From Tetradesmus obliquus (Eukaryota > Chlorophyta > Chlorophyceae > Sphaeropleales > Scenedesmaceae), in the NCBI GenBank assembly GCA_030272155.1, contig CP126196.1, forward strand, positions 3,286,001-3,350,000: 64,000 nt of DNA, read 5' to 3'. The position numbers and the translations under genes were made by a program. The notes under the pieces are model-generated. The model saw only the letters and a program-made list of their open reading frames with translations, was not told where the DNA came from and ran no database searches. Shown in pieces: positions 12,728 through 26,185 of this stretch; positions within the stretch are counted from its first letter, which is position 1, and each line of letters opens with the position of its first letter.

Positions 12728-14827
12728 TTACCCAGTCCCTGCCAGCCACTGCTGCTCTGCGCACCAGCTGCCCAGCCCTATCCCAGCACAGCTTAGCGCC
12801 ATGGCCAGCGTCTCATTCACCACGCCAGCAGTGAACTTGCGCGCAAACAGCGGGCAATGCGAACCCAGCGGCACATAGCCAGCAGACACCATCCACCGTG
12901 AAGCCCCTTCCCGCCACAACGCATAGCCGTCATCACCGTCATCATCATCGCCAGCGTCATCATCATCGTGTTCGACCTGCTGCATGCTGGCTGCCCCTGC
13001 CCCAGCCTCACCCTGCGCGCTGCTGCTGCTGCTGCTGTCATCTTGGCTGTCCAGCTGGCGGCCCTTCTTTCTGAGCCATGACATCTGAACCTTCAAGTGA
13101 TACTGCACATCCGACACCACACTGCCGAGGCTCTTAGCAGCAGCCGCTGCTGCCGCCGCTGCTGTGGCACTTGCTAAGTCGTCACCCGCTGCTGCATCCC
13201 CACCTTGTGGCTGCACAAAGATGGCTGACGCTGAATGCATTGCTGCAGCTATGCCACACGCAGACTCCTCCTCACCATCGTCTGCTTCTGCAGACTCCTG
13301 CAGCCGCAACGCTGCTGCTGCTGTTGCTGCTGCCGCACGTGCCGCTGCCACATCAGCTGCTGCTATGGCCAGGCTCGCCCCGACAGCTTTTGACACTGCT
13401 GCAGCTGCTGCTGTCTCAGCATCTACTACAGGTGCTGCAGCCAGGTGTCCTGGCAGAGCTGCTGCTGGGTGTTGCAGGTGTGCCGCGACTCTGCCGCCTC
13501 GCATGCGCGGCACCAGTGCTGGCGTGATGTCCTTGGCTGCAAAAGTTTTGGGGTGCCAGCCACCTGGGCTCCAGTCGTTGTAATTCACCCCACCCTGCAG
13601 CAGCAGCAGCATGTTTGTACTGGTCAGCTGCAGCTGAAGCAGCGAAAGTACTGGTCAAGACCGACAGCCAGAGAGCACACGTTGCCTGAGATGCAAATCT
13701 CAGGCAGCTCAGCAGCACCTGATGTCGCTGAAAGGTACCTGCGACACAGAGGCCATGTGTGGCTTCTCGAGCCCATGGGCCCACATGACCAGCCTCCATT
13801 TCGGCATGCTGGCATGACCACCAGCAGCCCACCTTGCAGTCTGTGGCATCATCCAGGCCATACTTTCTTGTCTCAGACACCACGTCCATTGTGTTGTGGC
13901 TGTACTGTCTAAGATCGTGCCGCAATGCACATGTAACAGCCCTCTCTGAATCACATCTCTGGCATGGCCTCCATCAGCGCACCTTGCAGTCTGTGGCGTC
14001 ATCCAGGCCATAGCTGGCCATCAGCGATGGCAGGTAGTGCTCATCGCTGACACACATCGAGCGTCCAATCAGCACCGTGAAGTTGGTGTAGCAGTGCCTG
14101 CGGAAGAGCTCGCGCACATGGCTGTCCGCCACCACCAGCAGCGCTGCAGGACAGAGCAGAGCAAGCAGTGCGTATGCAGATTGTGAGTGTACTAAACTCT
14201 GCTCTGAGTGCTGCAGCCTGAGTGCTGCAGCCTGAACTGCAGCTTGCATGCAAGGCAGCGCTTGCAGGCTCGGTGCCATCCCCAGCTGCTCACAGCGCCA
14301 TGCCAATCACAGGTTAACCGGCTATTTGACTATTGAATGAAGCACGCCTCAGCGCACCTGCGGGGCGTGTGAGCGTGAACCACTGGCTGCTCTTGCGCCA
14401 GTGCTGCTTGCCAAAACGCTCCGACGACAGCGCTGCTGACCACCTGCAGCGCAGCAGCAGCAGCCAGCACGGCGCAGGGAGGCAGGCAAGGCGGTGAGGT
14501 GACTTGCTGCCCCTGACAGCAACAGCTAGGAAGCCTGAAGCCCAGCAGTACATGTACACCACAAGCCGGGCCGGCATACCACGCACAAAGTGTACTGCTA
14601 TAGCACAGAACAACACACGCAACACAGCAAGCTAGCACCCAAAGCGACTTGGGCTACTTTGCAGCATGCAGGGCAGATTGAGCATGTGCCATGGTTGTGG
14701 CTGCAGCGACAAGGGAGACACGGCCGCTGCGCACCTGTAGATGTCGATGTCTTTGCGCCTGTACATGCATGCGTCCAGCCTGCTGCGCTGCTCCGACATC
14801 ATCTGAGCCCACACCACCTGCAGCAGC

Positions 14828-14875
<48 letters not shown>

Positions 14876-16860
14876 GGACATGAGCACCTTGCATGCACAC
14901 AACAGTATGACGAGCACATGCAATCAAACAAGCTGGCGACAAGCCCTCCTGTAAAGGGTGCAGCTCGCTGTTTTGATTCCACTGCCTACTAGTTCCTTTG
15001 GCCCTGTCATGCGAGTGTTATTCCTGCAAGTGTGCTGGTTGCCCCTCACCTGTGGTGGGTACAGGGGGATGGATGTGTCTGACACCATCACAAAGTGGAC
15101 ATTGGACTTGTCCTGCAGCGCTGCCCGCAGCAGCAGCACGGCGGCCTCAGCCAGCACGTGCTGCGCATAGCCCTGCGTGGTGTTGAGCCTCGCGCGCAGC
15201 TCAGAGCCGGAGAATATGCTGCCAGCCGGCATCAGCATACCATCAGGGCTGTGCACATACACCGAGAACAGCTGCTGCTGAGCTAGCACAGGATGGAGCG
15301 GGCCTCGTCTGCTGTCGCTGCTGCTGCCCTGCTGCTGCTGCTGCTGCTGATCCCCGCGGCCACCTCCCAGCCGCAGGCTGCGGTCTACTGCTTTTGCGCT
15401 GCCGGACTTGGATGCAGTACTTCTCATATGTAATTCAAGTGCTGCTGCCTGCTCTACTATATTCAGCTGTTGCATGGGATCACGGATGAATGTGTCGTCA
15501 TCTTTCTGTGTCTGGCGCCGCTGCTGCTGCTGAGGATGATCGGCTACGAACGATGCAGGACCACGCTGCGGAGTAAGCCGCAGCAGCCGCTGCATCTCCT
15601 TATGCAGGAGGAGCTGCTCCTGAGGTAAAGAATAAGCAGAGAACTGCAACCAAGCAAGCCGCTTGCTGCTGCTGCTGCTACTGCTGCTTCTAAGGCCGCT
15701 GATGTTCTTGAACAATTGACTAGGTGACAATCGTGGCCACCAACGTTTGGCACCAGGCGTCAGCCCATGTTGTATCTTATACCCTGGGTAGTTCCAGGGT
15801 TGCTGCGGCTCCAAAGCAGGGTGCAGGGCCCTGCTGCCTAGTAGGTCCTGTACGCTGCTGGCTGCACCACGCTCTGCTGCCGCCGCTGCTGCTGTGGCTG
15901 CTGCTGGCTGCAGCTGCAGCCACCCTGCTGCCTCAAAGAAGGCCCGCCACACCGGCTCGTTTGGCAGGGGCGAGCCGTCCCTTGTCAGGAAGAGCAGTGC
16001 CACCTGTTGGGTGCGAGCGTTGTGATCCAAAGCGCGCCAGGAGAAGAAGCAGAAGCGTTGCTGTATGGTGTGTCATCATGCAGGTGCAGTAAAGAGCGCG
16101 ATAGCCTGATGAGCAATGTCATGTACAGGCCTGCTGCTACAGCGCAGCTCTTACCTTTGGGAGCTTGGCATGACCGCCGCTGCTGCGCCTGCTGCTGTGA
16201 AGGCTGCTGCTTCTGCTGCTGGTCCTGCTACTGCTGCTGGTCCCCCTACTGCTGCTGGTCCCGCTACTGCTGCTGTCGCTACCCCTGCTACTGCTGCTGC
16301 TGCTGCTACCGCTCATGCGTCGAACGCTGCCTGTGCTGGTCAATTTGACAGCAGTGACAGATACACTGCTTTGCTGCACGCTGCTCTGGTGAGCCGGGTG
16401 CTGAAGTCCGGTATAACTCATGGAACCATGGACCTGCAGACAACAAGCATAGCAGGAGTTTCAGTATGTGCCATCACACCCATGCTGTGCAGCGCTTGTC
16501 AGCGAGGGCGGGAAGTGAGTCAGCATGCAGTGCAGCAACAGTTACAGCAGCGCTATGCACTAGCCACAGCAACATCGCCTCATAGCAACAACCAAACATA
16601 TGCATACCATGTGTTCAGTGATGTTGCCGCTGCCAGCACCGCACCTGGGTCATTGCTAATGTCCATGCTGTCAACAGCAGCAGGGGCATCAGCAGAGCCA
16701 TGTAGCGGGCCCATGTCGTTTGCTTTTTCTCAGCTGCAATACCAGCAGCTGACGTATACCAACGTATTTTGTCAGCTGCGACGCCGCTGCTTCGCTGAAA
16801 CATGCCAATGTGGCCGCTGTTGCAACTCCCGCTTGTGCTGCTGTCTGTGCTGCTGATCAT
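12728..16860 (-). CDS. Core-2/I-branching (GT14/DUF266-type) glycosyltransferase, paralog A
   Basis: Seven exons on the minus strand join in frame: 16860-16645, 16400-16155, 16003-15050, 14817-14735, 14443-14358, 14143-13983 and 13594-12728, giving about 870 residues. Exon 1 encodes a signal anchor (about residues 53-70, YMALLMPLLLLTAWTLAM), so this should be a type II Golgi membrane protein with its C-terminus in the lumen. Exon 2 is a Ser-rich stem. The catalytic region starts with VALLFLTRDG and carries the family landmarks in order: FVMVSDTSIPLYPP, QHWRKSSQWFTLTR, CVSDEHYLPSLM, DWSPGGWHP and, near the C-terminus, GSHCPLFARKF. Known family members transfer sugars such as GlcNAc or glucuronic acid onto glycans; the donor and acceptor here are unknown. 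An Ala-rich and Asp-rich insertion of about 200 residues lies before the last motif. Intron positions and phases match paralog B. The TM exon and stem exon are less certain than the rest. Confidence 0.88.
13831..13862 (-). repeat. Extra copy of exon 6 3' end plus donor in GT14 gene A intron
   Basis: About 32 bp repeats the end of the exon that truly ends at 13983 (GLDDATDCK and its GT donor), 150 bp further into the intron. The upstream part of the exon is absent, so it cannot replace the exon. Confidence 0.8.
13866..13950. repeat. 85-bp dispersed repeat shared by the two GT14 genes, copy A
   Basis: This intronic stretch of GT14 gene A resembles 19558-19640 in GT14 gene B: gtctcagac, then tgttgtggct, then aagat(c/g)gtgcc, then acatgtaac and a cctctct run in the same order. 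In gene A it is between exons 6 and 7, in gene B between exons 5 and 6, so it is not simply inherited at one intron position. Confidence 0.6.
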
Positions 16861-17780
16861 CCCCCGGCATGGCTTGCAGCACTGCACGGTTTCCGACTGT
16901 ATACTTAAACGAATACAATTCAAGTGAACATGTGTGTACTACTGGCCCAAGCAAGCCGCCTGCCAACGCACCCTCGCCCAGAACAAGGTGGGTGGTTGCA
17001 GCTGACCAAGTGCTGCGTGCATCGGTTCGAAGACCAAGACGCAACTATATAATCAAGCTTTCTCAGTGGCCTAAAACCCAGCGGCCACCTTCAGATCAGA
17101 TGTTTGACTCGCAGGCAACCCCCAAAAGATGCACAACTCGACGCAGGTGTTTAGGCGATAGTATGTAGCAAGTCTAGTTGCGTTGGTGTTATGCAACCTT
17201 TCACGGCGTATAGTCGTGCACATGCGTGACTGCCTTGCAACCTACTTCCATAGGACAGCGCACCTGGAGGGGCGACCTGCAGCAGTGCCAGCTGGCACTG
17301 CCAGCCTGGCAGGCACCAACACAAACACTGCTTATACCAGCGTGCCAAGGCTGGAATTTTTTCCCATTTTCACGTGCTTACCTACCCGCAATCAGGTGAG
17401 TGGCTAGGAGAATGCGAAGCACCCCATCAATTTGTAGTGCATGTTACAGTCTCGCCATCATCATCATGATGAGGGGCTAAGCAGGGACTGGTATGCATGC
17501 GCCGATGGTACGCTGCCTGAGGCTGGACTGCCAAGCACACGGCTGTGACTGCATGAAGTTAAATGTCAGTTACGGGATAGATCCTGCTCCAGCCAGCCAA
17601 AGCACTGCAGCAGATTTGGGATAGATCCTGCTCCAGCCAGCCAAAGCACTGCTTCTGAGAAGCAGCAGATTCCTGTAGGGGACGTCATATTTGCTGTGAG
17701 CGCTCCTGGTCGCATGCCTTGTGTGATCGGGTGGTAGTTAGGAGCAGCGCGCAGTGTAAGCATGCAGGAACACCAATTCC
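16861..17780. other. Intergenic region between the GT14 paralogs
   Basis: This is the promoter side of gene A and the 3' flank of gene B, both on the minus strand. A 35-bp segment (gggatagatcctgctccagc and following) is directly repeated at about 17574 and 17617. A tatata run near 17044 could be a TATA element. TTACA at about 17447 is TGTAA on the minus strand, 330 bp past the gene B stop. I see no extra gene. Confidence 0.5.
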
Positions 17781-20700
17781 CTAGCCATGCACCAATGCCA
17801 GCCACTGCTGCTCTGCGCACCAGCTGCCCAGCCCTATCCCAGCACAGCTCAGCGCCATGGCCAGCGTCTCATTCACCACGCCAGCAGTGAACTTGCGCGC
17901 AAACAGCGGGCAGTGCGAACCCAGCGGCACATACCCAGCAGACACCATCCACCGTGCAGCGCCCACATCGCGCGCAGCATCTGCTGCAGCGCCTTCCGCA
18001 CTGTTCCCACTCTTCAGAGCTGCTAGCCGCTGGCCGCCCTCCTGCAGGAGCCTCAAACTACGCTGCCGACTCGCCAGGCCAGCATATGTCCTCTGCTGCG
18101 CAGGCTGCTGGCACTGCAGATGCGATCGCACTGTGCTGAGGGGGCGCCTTCCGGTTGCCGCTGCTGCTGCAGCTGGCTGAGTTGCAGCTTCAGCAGCACC
18201 TCCCGCAGTTGTACCGCCTCTCATGGCTTGTGCAGGCACTGCGAATTCATCAGCTTCTGGGCCAGCATGGGCTGGTGACACGCTGTGCTGCGTGCCAGTG
18301 GGCGTGCCCCGCGGCTGAAACACTAGAGTCAAAGCTGAATGGATGGCTGCTGCAGCTTCACATGCAGGCAGAGGCGGGCCATCCGCGTCCTTGTCAGCAG
18401 CATCCTGCAGCTGTGCTGCTGCTTTTGCTGCTTCTAGTTCTGCGGCTACTTCTGCTTCTGCGTCTGCGAGGGTGGCTGCGAATGCTTGCGCTACTGCTGC
18501 AGCTGTCTCGGCATCCATGTTGGGTGCTGCTGCATCCAGCAACGCTGCTGCCTGCACTGCAGCTGCCTGGCCACCACCCCGCATGCGCTGCACAAGTGAT
18601 GAGGTGATGTCCTTGGCCGAAAATGTTCTGGGGTGCCAACCGCCAGGAGCCCAATCAGCATAGCTCACACGGCCCTGCAAACAGCAGCACATGGAGCTGA
18701 TTCAAGACTGCTGCCAGCGAGCAGTGCTGGCAGTGCTGCTCAGTGACACGCCTCTTGCGGAGCAGCTTACAGAACATGTTTGCTATCCATCACTGTTCTG
18801 ACCAGTGACACTGAAGCAATATCATTTACCTGCCCAGCTGGTTGCACTGTGCCCGTGCTCCTTCCAGTGCGCAGCAAGCAGTGCAGCATGATGCAGGCTG
18901 CACAATGCACTGCCCTGTTACTGCCATGTCACAAGCAACCTTTGCAGTCACAGCCCTGAGCTGCACAGCAGGCAACTGCAGCGGGCAACGTGACGTGTTA
19001 CTACCGTTCTTACGGTTGTAGTATGCAGTACACAGCATGTAGCGCACCTTGCAGTCTGTTGCGTTTTCCAAGCCATAGCTGGCCATCAAGGAAGCCATGT
19101 AGTGCTCATCGCTCACACACATTGGGCGGCCTCTGGTGAAGTTGGTGTAGCAGTGCCTGCGGAAGAGCTCGCGCACGTGGCTGTCCGCCACCACCAGCAG
19201 CGCTGCAATTGCAACACACAGCAGCAGGTGCGACGGTGGTAGCCGCCGTATACACTGTCGCTGAGCGCATTGCCGTTGCAGATACAAACTCAACGCGAGC
19301 GGTACTATGATCACTAACAGATACAGGCGGGGAACTTGCCGTGACACTATGCATGCCTGCGGCTGTGTGTGTGTGAGGTTACGCCCTGGGCACTGAACAG
19401 CACTGGCAGCACAGCCCACATCAAAGTGTGACAAAATAACAGCGCCGAATGTCAGGCCTCCAGAGGCTCCTCTGAGCTGTGGCAAAAACTGGATATAACA
19501 TGAGAGATTTGGTGCTCAAGGGTGTGCATTGTGTTTTACGGTGCTCAATCTCCTTTCCGGTCTCAGACCTTGTGTTCAACCTGTTGTGGCTCATACCATC
19601 CAAGATGGTGCCAGGACCCACATGTAACTATCCTCTCTCAAAAACGCATTATGCGCCTGCTGCAGCGCACCTGCGGGGCGTGTGAGCGTGAACCACTGGC
19701 TGCTCTTGCGCCAGTGCTGCTTGCCAAAGTGCTCCGACGACAGTGCCGCAGACCACCTGCAGTGCAGCAGCGGCCGGTGCTGAGGGACAGCCATGACTGG
19801 CGTGCAAAAAAAAGAGACCCCGATCGAACGCTCAACATGAGGAGGCTTCAGCCTCAGATGCTGCAGCATATGCTGCTGGGCTGCATGGCTTGTGGGTGAG
19901 CTGCTGCATGAGTGGCGCAGTGCGTGTGGTCCAGCCTGTGCCTCAGGTGCATGTGCATCATTGCATCTGCCTGTCACAGCTCGATCGCGCTGCTGCTGCT
20001 GCTGCTGCTAGGCCAGCACAACACACAAAGCTAGAACCAGGATATATCTATATAGATTCGCCACATGAATGGGCAAACCCAACTTGTTTGCAGAATTGAA
20101 GAGCCACATAATCTTTCTTCAGAAATCTCTGCCCGCCCACTTTCAGCCATGTGGGTTTCACCTCAGGTGAGAAGTTCCCACCTGTACATGTCAACATAGC
20201 TGCGCCGTGTGGTGCATGCGTCCAGCCTGCTGCGCTGCTCCGACATCAACTGAGCCCACACCACCTGCAGCAGCACCCGAAGACGCCAGCATACACGTGT
20301 CAGCAAACAAACAACGCCATGCAACAGTGACGAAACACATATGTTTTCATTGATCGGGGCGCAGGCCACTGCGCGTGCATGCATGCCCTCAGCCGAACTA
20401 GCATGCAATTCACACCTCAACACAACCAGCACACAAGAGGCAACACAACCAGCACACAAGAGGCAACACAACCAGCACACAAGAGGCAACACAACCAGCA
20501 CACAAGAGGCAACACAACCAGCACACAAGAGGCAACACAACCAGCACACAAGAGGCAACACAACCAGCACACAAGAGGCAACACAACCAGCACACAAGAG
20601 GCAGCGTCATGCTTGTTTCATTGCCTGGCTGGCTGCTGCTAGCTTGCAGCAGCATACAGCAATCTGCCCTCGCCGCTGCTCACCTGTGGTGGGTACAGGG

Positions 20701-22680
20701 GGATGGATGTGTCTGACACCATCACAAAGTGAACATTGGACTCGTCCTGCAGCGCTGCCCGCAGCAGCAGCACTGCGGTCTCAGCCAGCACGTGCTGCGC
20801 GTAGCCCTGCGTGGTGTTGAGCCTCGCGCGCAGCTCAGAGCCGGAGAATATGCTGCCAGCCGGCATCAGCATACCATCAGGGCTGTGCACATACACCGAG
20901 AATAGCTGCTGCTGACCTAGCACAGGATGGAGCGGGCCTCGTCTGCTGTCGCTGCTGCTGCTGCCGCCCTGCAAGACCTGCTGCTGCTGGTGCCACCCTC
21001 CTTGTCTGAAGCCTCGGACACTCACGCCTTTCCTGCTACATGGAGCATGGGCACTCAACTCTGCCTCTCGTACTGCTGCCTGTTCTGCTGTAGAAAGTTG
21101 AATCTTTGGCTCCCACAGTGCTGCTTGATCATCTGCCTTTTGTTGCTGCTGCTGCTGCTGCTGCTGCCGCTGCTGCTGTGGAGCTACTGCCGAGGAGTGC
21201 AGGGCTAGCTGCAGCAGACGCTCCACCTCTTTATGCAGCAGCCCCTGTTCGTGTGGCAAATCTGCAGCCGAAAACTGCAGCCATGCAGGCTGCTGGCTGC
21301 TGCTGCTGCTGCTGCTACTGCTGTGGTACATCTCACGACTGCTGACGTTTATTTGACGCTGAATCTGAGGTTTGTGTAGCGGTGGTTGCCAGGCACCTCG
21401 ATCCAGCCCATGCTGTATCTTATACCCTGGGTAGTTCCAGGGCTGCTGCGGCTCCAGAGCAGGGTGCAGGGCCCTGCTGCCCAGTAGGTCCTGTATGCTG
21501 CTGGCTGCACCACGCTCTGCCGCCGCCGCTGCTGCTGTGGCTGCTGCTGGCTGCAGCTGCAGCCGCCCTGCCGCCTCAAAGAAGGCCCGCCACACCGGCT
21601 CGTTTGGCAGGGGCGAGCCGTCCCTTGTCAGGAAGAGCAGCGCCACCTGTGACGAACATTAGCTGAGTTAGGCGCTTAGATGCAACGGCTGACTGTGATT
21701 GAGGTTGTCCAGCGATGCGCATGACACCAGTGTGATGACTCCAGGTGTAGGTTTGACCGGTAGCCTTGATTTCCTGCTGAGCGCTACTGCGGCTGTGTTC
21801 AGACACGAGTGCAGTTTGCAGTTTAAAAGCTGGCAATCTCGTAAGCGCGCAGAAGCCTGGCATTGGGATATGGCAGTCATGGCACATCCGACATGTAGCC
21901 ATCACACATTCAACGTTACATGGCCAGGAGATTTGGCCGTTGCATTTACCCTTACTGCGAAAGTTTCTTCTTGCGTATGCGTGGCAGGTGACGCACAGCT
22001 CACCTTGGGGAGTGTGCTGTGTGTGCTGCCGCTGGAGGCTCCCCTTCCAATGCTAAGTCTGCTGCTGCTTGCCCAGCGGCTGTATGGCCTGCTGCTGTCA
22101 TGCGGCACACGCTCAGCTTCACAGGGACCCTCTGCTGCCTGCACAGCACAGGTGCAGGACGTGGCAGCAGCAAGTTCTGCAATGCGCACCAGATGCAGTG
22201 CGCCTTTCGTAATTCGACCATGCACTGCACGGTGGAAACCAGGCATTACACGGGCATGCAGCTTGCTGAAATGGGTCATCGTGACACATTGAGCGCGTAA
22301 AAAAGGCCATTGTCAGCAGCCTGCTGGAGCGGCTCCAATGCTGAGTCTGAGCATGGCGTGTGATGTTGCATTTACAGCTCTGGGCAAGGATGCGCGACTG
22401 CCAGCATGTGCAGCGGCTTTGCAAAGACAACGTGCCAAGCAGGTGGCAGCCCTGAACGCAGATAGCTTCAATGGCCGCCCAACACACTCACCACTCTCAT
22501 GTGCGCCAACACCAGCATCAATGCTGCCACTGACAGCAGCGGCAGCAGTAGCAGCAGCAAGCCCGTGGGGAAATGTTCCTTAGCAGCAGCAGACGCTGAT
22601 GAGCATGTATTCTGGTTTGTGTTGGGAGCAGCTGCCCATGGTCTGCTCCGTCTGGGCACTTGTGCTGAATGGTGGCCCAT
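17781..22680 (-). CDS. Core-2/I-branching (GT14/DUF266-type) glycosyltransferase, paralog B
   Basis: Seven minus-strand exons join in frame: 22680-22492, 22138-22004, 21646-20684, 20264-20182, 19756-19671, 19202-19048 and 18674-17781, giving about 834 residues. The start ATG at 22680 opens a short cytosolic region and a signal anchor at about residues 40-61 (GLLLLLLPLLSVAALMLVLA). The same landmarks as paralog A follow: VALLFLTRDG, FVMVSDTSIPLYPP, QHWRKSSQWFTLTR, CVSDEHYMASLM, DWAPGGWHP and GSHCPLFARKF. Exon 3 and the last 60 codons are close to identical to gene A, while the stem and the Ala-rich insertion differ; gene B lacks the Asp run. Exon 6 is six bases shorter. All six intron positions and phases are shared, so the pair is a tandem gene duplication. 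A Golgi lumenal glycan-branching role is inferred from the family. Confidence 0.88.
19558..19640. repeat. 85-bp dispersed repeat, copy B
   Basis: This is the partner of the repeat at 13866-13950, in the same orientation relative to the host gene but in a different intron. Confidence 0.6.
20417..20603 (+). repeat. 23-bp minisatellite, about 8 copies, intronic
   Basis: About eight near-identical copies of a 23-bp unit (aacacaaccagcacacaagag plus gc) sit in the intron between exons 3 and 4 of GT14 gene B. The gene A intron at the same position lacks it, so it arose after the gene duplication. Confidence 0.92.
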
Positions 22681-23391
22681 AGCCAGACCATCCTGCTGTT
22701 GCTATTGCTGCAGCTGCCTAACCAGCTGCCGTTGCTGCCGCTGCCTCGTCTGGCCACATTGTACTTGCTGCTGCAGCTGCAGCTGCTGCAAGCCAGAGCA
22801 TGGCAAAGCAGACAACATCTCCCTTGCTCTATTTAGGTAATGACCCTTCACCCTATATGATATTCGGTTTTAAGCTGCAGCGCCTCAGGCCGCGTTCAGC
22901 AGTAGTGTATGTCATGCACCACGATGGTTACATGCCCAGGCGGCCAGCCATGTGAAGGGCGGAGTCTGTACGACGGATGGTGATTTACGCACGTGCTGCC
23001 GGTACATTTTGCCATCGAGATCGACCAAAACAACTGTTCAACGACACCATCAGAACTACGGGGGAAGGACGCAGTAACATAAGCAAATTACCAGCTCTGG
23101 TTGAGCGTGAGCTACTGGCTGAACGTCTAGCACGTGATTCACGACAATGATACCTATTGTATAACATGGTTTATTGAGTGCACCTGTTCTCCTGTTCGTT
23201 GGCAAGCAGCTCATCACAGCAGACAGGCAGAATTGCCAGCGAATTGGCAGCCAGCTGTGGTACCAGCAACAGAAGTTACTAAGTTTTCTAACTTGCGTTG
23301 GCGCAGCTAGCCATCACTGCCTCTTCGCGCATCAGGAGTCTGCATGCTCTGCAGCCCTTGACAGCCACTCTCGCCACCTGCAGCGCATATC
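22681..23391. other. Divergent intergenic region
   Basis: This separates the starts of GT14 gene B (-) and the secreted protein gene (+), so it should hold both promoters. A tatat element lies near 22855 (usable from the minus strand). No further coding sequence was recognised. Confidence 0.45.
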
Positions 23392-25249
23392 ATGGAGAAT
23401 AAATGGCTTTGCGTTGTGATCTGCGTGGTGATATTCTCTCATCGAGGTAAGCTGCCACGATTAATCGCCTGCGTTAGCGTACGACCAACGCACCCAGACA
23501 TTCCCGATCGCTGCCTGTTCTGGCGAACACAGTTACACTTGCTTCACGGACAAAGCAGTCAATCCATGCACGGGGGCCGCCTGATCATATCCTTCTTACT
23601 GCCCACCCATTAACTGCTGCTTCCAGAGTGACACAGCAACCACCAGCAGCACCCATTGCAACTCCTCCATACCTCTATCAGCATTCGATGGTGATGGATT
23701 AGCAAGATTACTGCAGCTGCCAGCATGTCTACCTGCTGCAGGTGGTGCCCCACCTCACCGCTGACACACCCCATGCGTCTCTTGCTGCCTCTGCCGGCCT
23801 GCAATTGTACACCTGTGCCGCTGCCTGCTTTGCGTGCGCATGCAGCAGCAGGCGCAGACCACGCAGCTGTAGCCGAATCAGGCCCAGCTGGGCCATCAGC
23901 AGCATCGGGCCATATGCATGTGCATGCGGCGCTGCCTGCTGCGCCTGCAGGAGCACCCTTGGGCGCTGTTAGCGCTGCGCATGCACATGTAGCCAGCTAC
24001 GCAGGGCCTGAATCCTCTGCATGGTTAATGAGCAGTGCCAGGGCTGCCGGGCCTGCGGGGCCTGAACCCTCTGCAGGGCCTGAACCCTTTGCAGGGCCTA
24101 AAACCCTCGAAGGGCCCGTCATCAGTGCCGGGCCTGCAGCGCCCGCAGTGCCAAAGATTGCTGCTGCACATGTGGCCAGCTCTGCAGGGCCTAAACCCTC
24201 TGCAGCGCCTAAAACCTCTGAAGGGCCAGTCAGCGCTGCCGGGCCTGCCGGTCCTGCCGGGCCTGCAGGGGCAGAGCTCACTGGCGACATGGCTCGCTCG
24301 CTGCTAGGAGCCACCGGCTGCGCCAACAAAGAGCTGCCGGCGCCGCCCAGCAACGCACAGTGGGTCGCAAGCGGCGACTGCAACCCGGCAAATCAGGACT
24401 CGTGGTTTAATACTGAGTGCCAGGCTGCCTGCCTGCCTGGCTTCACTGCATCTGGGAGCTTCTCAGCCACCTGTATACATTCTGATAACAATGAAGGCGA
24501 CTACCAGTGGAGTGCTACAGCAACCTCGCTGGCATGCAGACGGCTAGGTGAGGCGGCTGCAACGGATCCTGCACATGTACGGTGAGGCAGCCAGACGCAC
24601 TCGCGCAACCAGCTCCATTCAGGGTTCAGAATAAAGGTTTTACGCTTTACCCTTACCCTGTACCCCACAGAGAAGTCCTCGCCAGCGCCAGCGCAGCTAC
24701 GCGCCGCCACAATGACAGCAGAACGCAGCCTGCTGGTGACGCCTGGCTTCCAAACCGCCTGCAACTGATGTCACTGACTTGCTGACTGCTGCCGTGTGAT
24801 CTGCAGGCTGCACAGGAGTTCCAGCTGGCTCGCCTCTGCCAGACAATGCAGCCTGGTCGTGCAGCAGCGGCGTGGCTGCTGTCGGCTCCACCTGCACTGC
24901 TCAGTGTGCGCCTGGCTACCGCCAGGATGGCAGCTGGGGGTCCAGCTGCACCCAGCAAGGCTGGCAGGCACCAACTGGCACTGGCGTCACCTGCAGCCTC
25001 ATAGGTGCGGCTAGTGTTATTTTGGCAGCAGCAGCAGCACCAGCAGCAGCAGCAGCAACAGCAACAGAGCCAGGCTGGCAGGCACCAACTGGCACTGGTG
25101 TCACCTGCAGCCTCATAGGTGCGGCCACAGGATGTCATTGTGGTTTGTGGCAGCAGCAGCAGCAGCAGCAGCAGCAGGCTGGCAGGCACCAGCCGGCCCT
25201 GGCGTCACCTGCAGCCTCATGGGTGCGGCTGTAGGGTGTCGTTGTCTTG

Positions 25250-25293
<44 letters not shown>

Positions 25294-26122
25294 CAGCAGC
25301 CGGAGTGGCAGCGGCAGCGGCAGCGGCATCACCTGCAGCCTCATAGGTACAGCCCCATGTGACGCAACGGCAGCAGCAGCAATGGTATTCAACATTGGCG
25401 GCTGCGGATGCAATTAATAGACGGAGACGGATGCAGGCCCTTGTTGTGTGCATGCGCTGTCCGGCATGTGCTGCATGGCATGTGCTGCATGGCATGTGCT
25501 GCATGGCATGTGCTGCGCAGCTGGAGCAACAGGCACTGCAGTGGTGCTGGCTGCCGCTCCCGGCTGTGCACTTGCTGCATGCAGGTAGCGCTATGCATTG
25601 CAAGCTTGCATGTCATGCAGGCTGGCAGGATGTTGTTTTGTGCATGCTGTCTCTTTGTTTTTCTGCAGCTTACTCTGTCTCTTTGTTCTGCTGCGGCCTG
25701 CTCTTTGGATTGCCTGCTTGCTGCGTGCAGTGCCGGATGGACCTTGTTCAAACAGCCTTGGCCCATCTACAGATGGCATGCCGGCAAACGCGCAGTGGTG
25801 AGCGGCAGAGCGACCGCGGCAGCAGCAGCAACAGCAGCAGCGTTGGAAGCCTGGAGCCATCTGCATTGGCGTGCGCCCTTGCTTATTGTCTAAGTACAAG
25901 TTTTACAGCTGTGTCACTGCAGAGATCAACTTTGTGAAACTTGTAACTTGGTTTACTTTGCACAGAATCAAGTCGTCTATAACACTCTGTTATGGTCTTG
26001 TCAGAAATATCAAAACCAATCACTTGAACCTTGCCCGACATTGTAACAGTTGCCTGGCGCCTTACCTTGCACGTCTGAATTAGGAATCAGTCAGCATCTC
26101 CATGGGCTCACCCATGCCAACG

Positions 26123-26185
<63 letters not shown>

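Noticed and set aside
17000..17060. Possible tRNA (ggttcgaa near 17026)
   Set aside because: No matching acceptor, D or anticodon arms could be drawn around it.
20341..20820. 159-codon plus-strand frame with repeated QHNQHTRGNTTSTQEAT
   Set aside because: It is the 23-bp minisatellite antisense to an intron of GT14 gene B and part of exon 3.
23627..23741. Alternative second exon of the secreted gene beginning after ttccag
   Set aside because: In the phase set by exon 1 it hits a stop at once; the acceptor at 23716 gives an open join.
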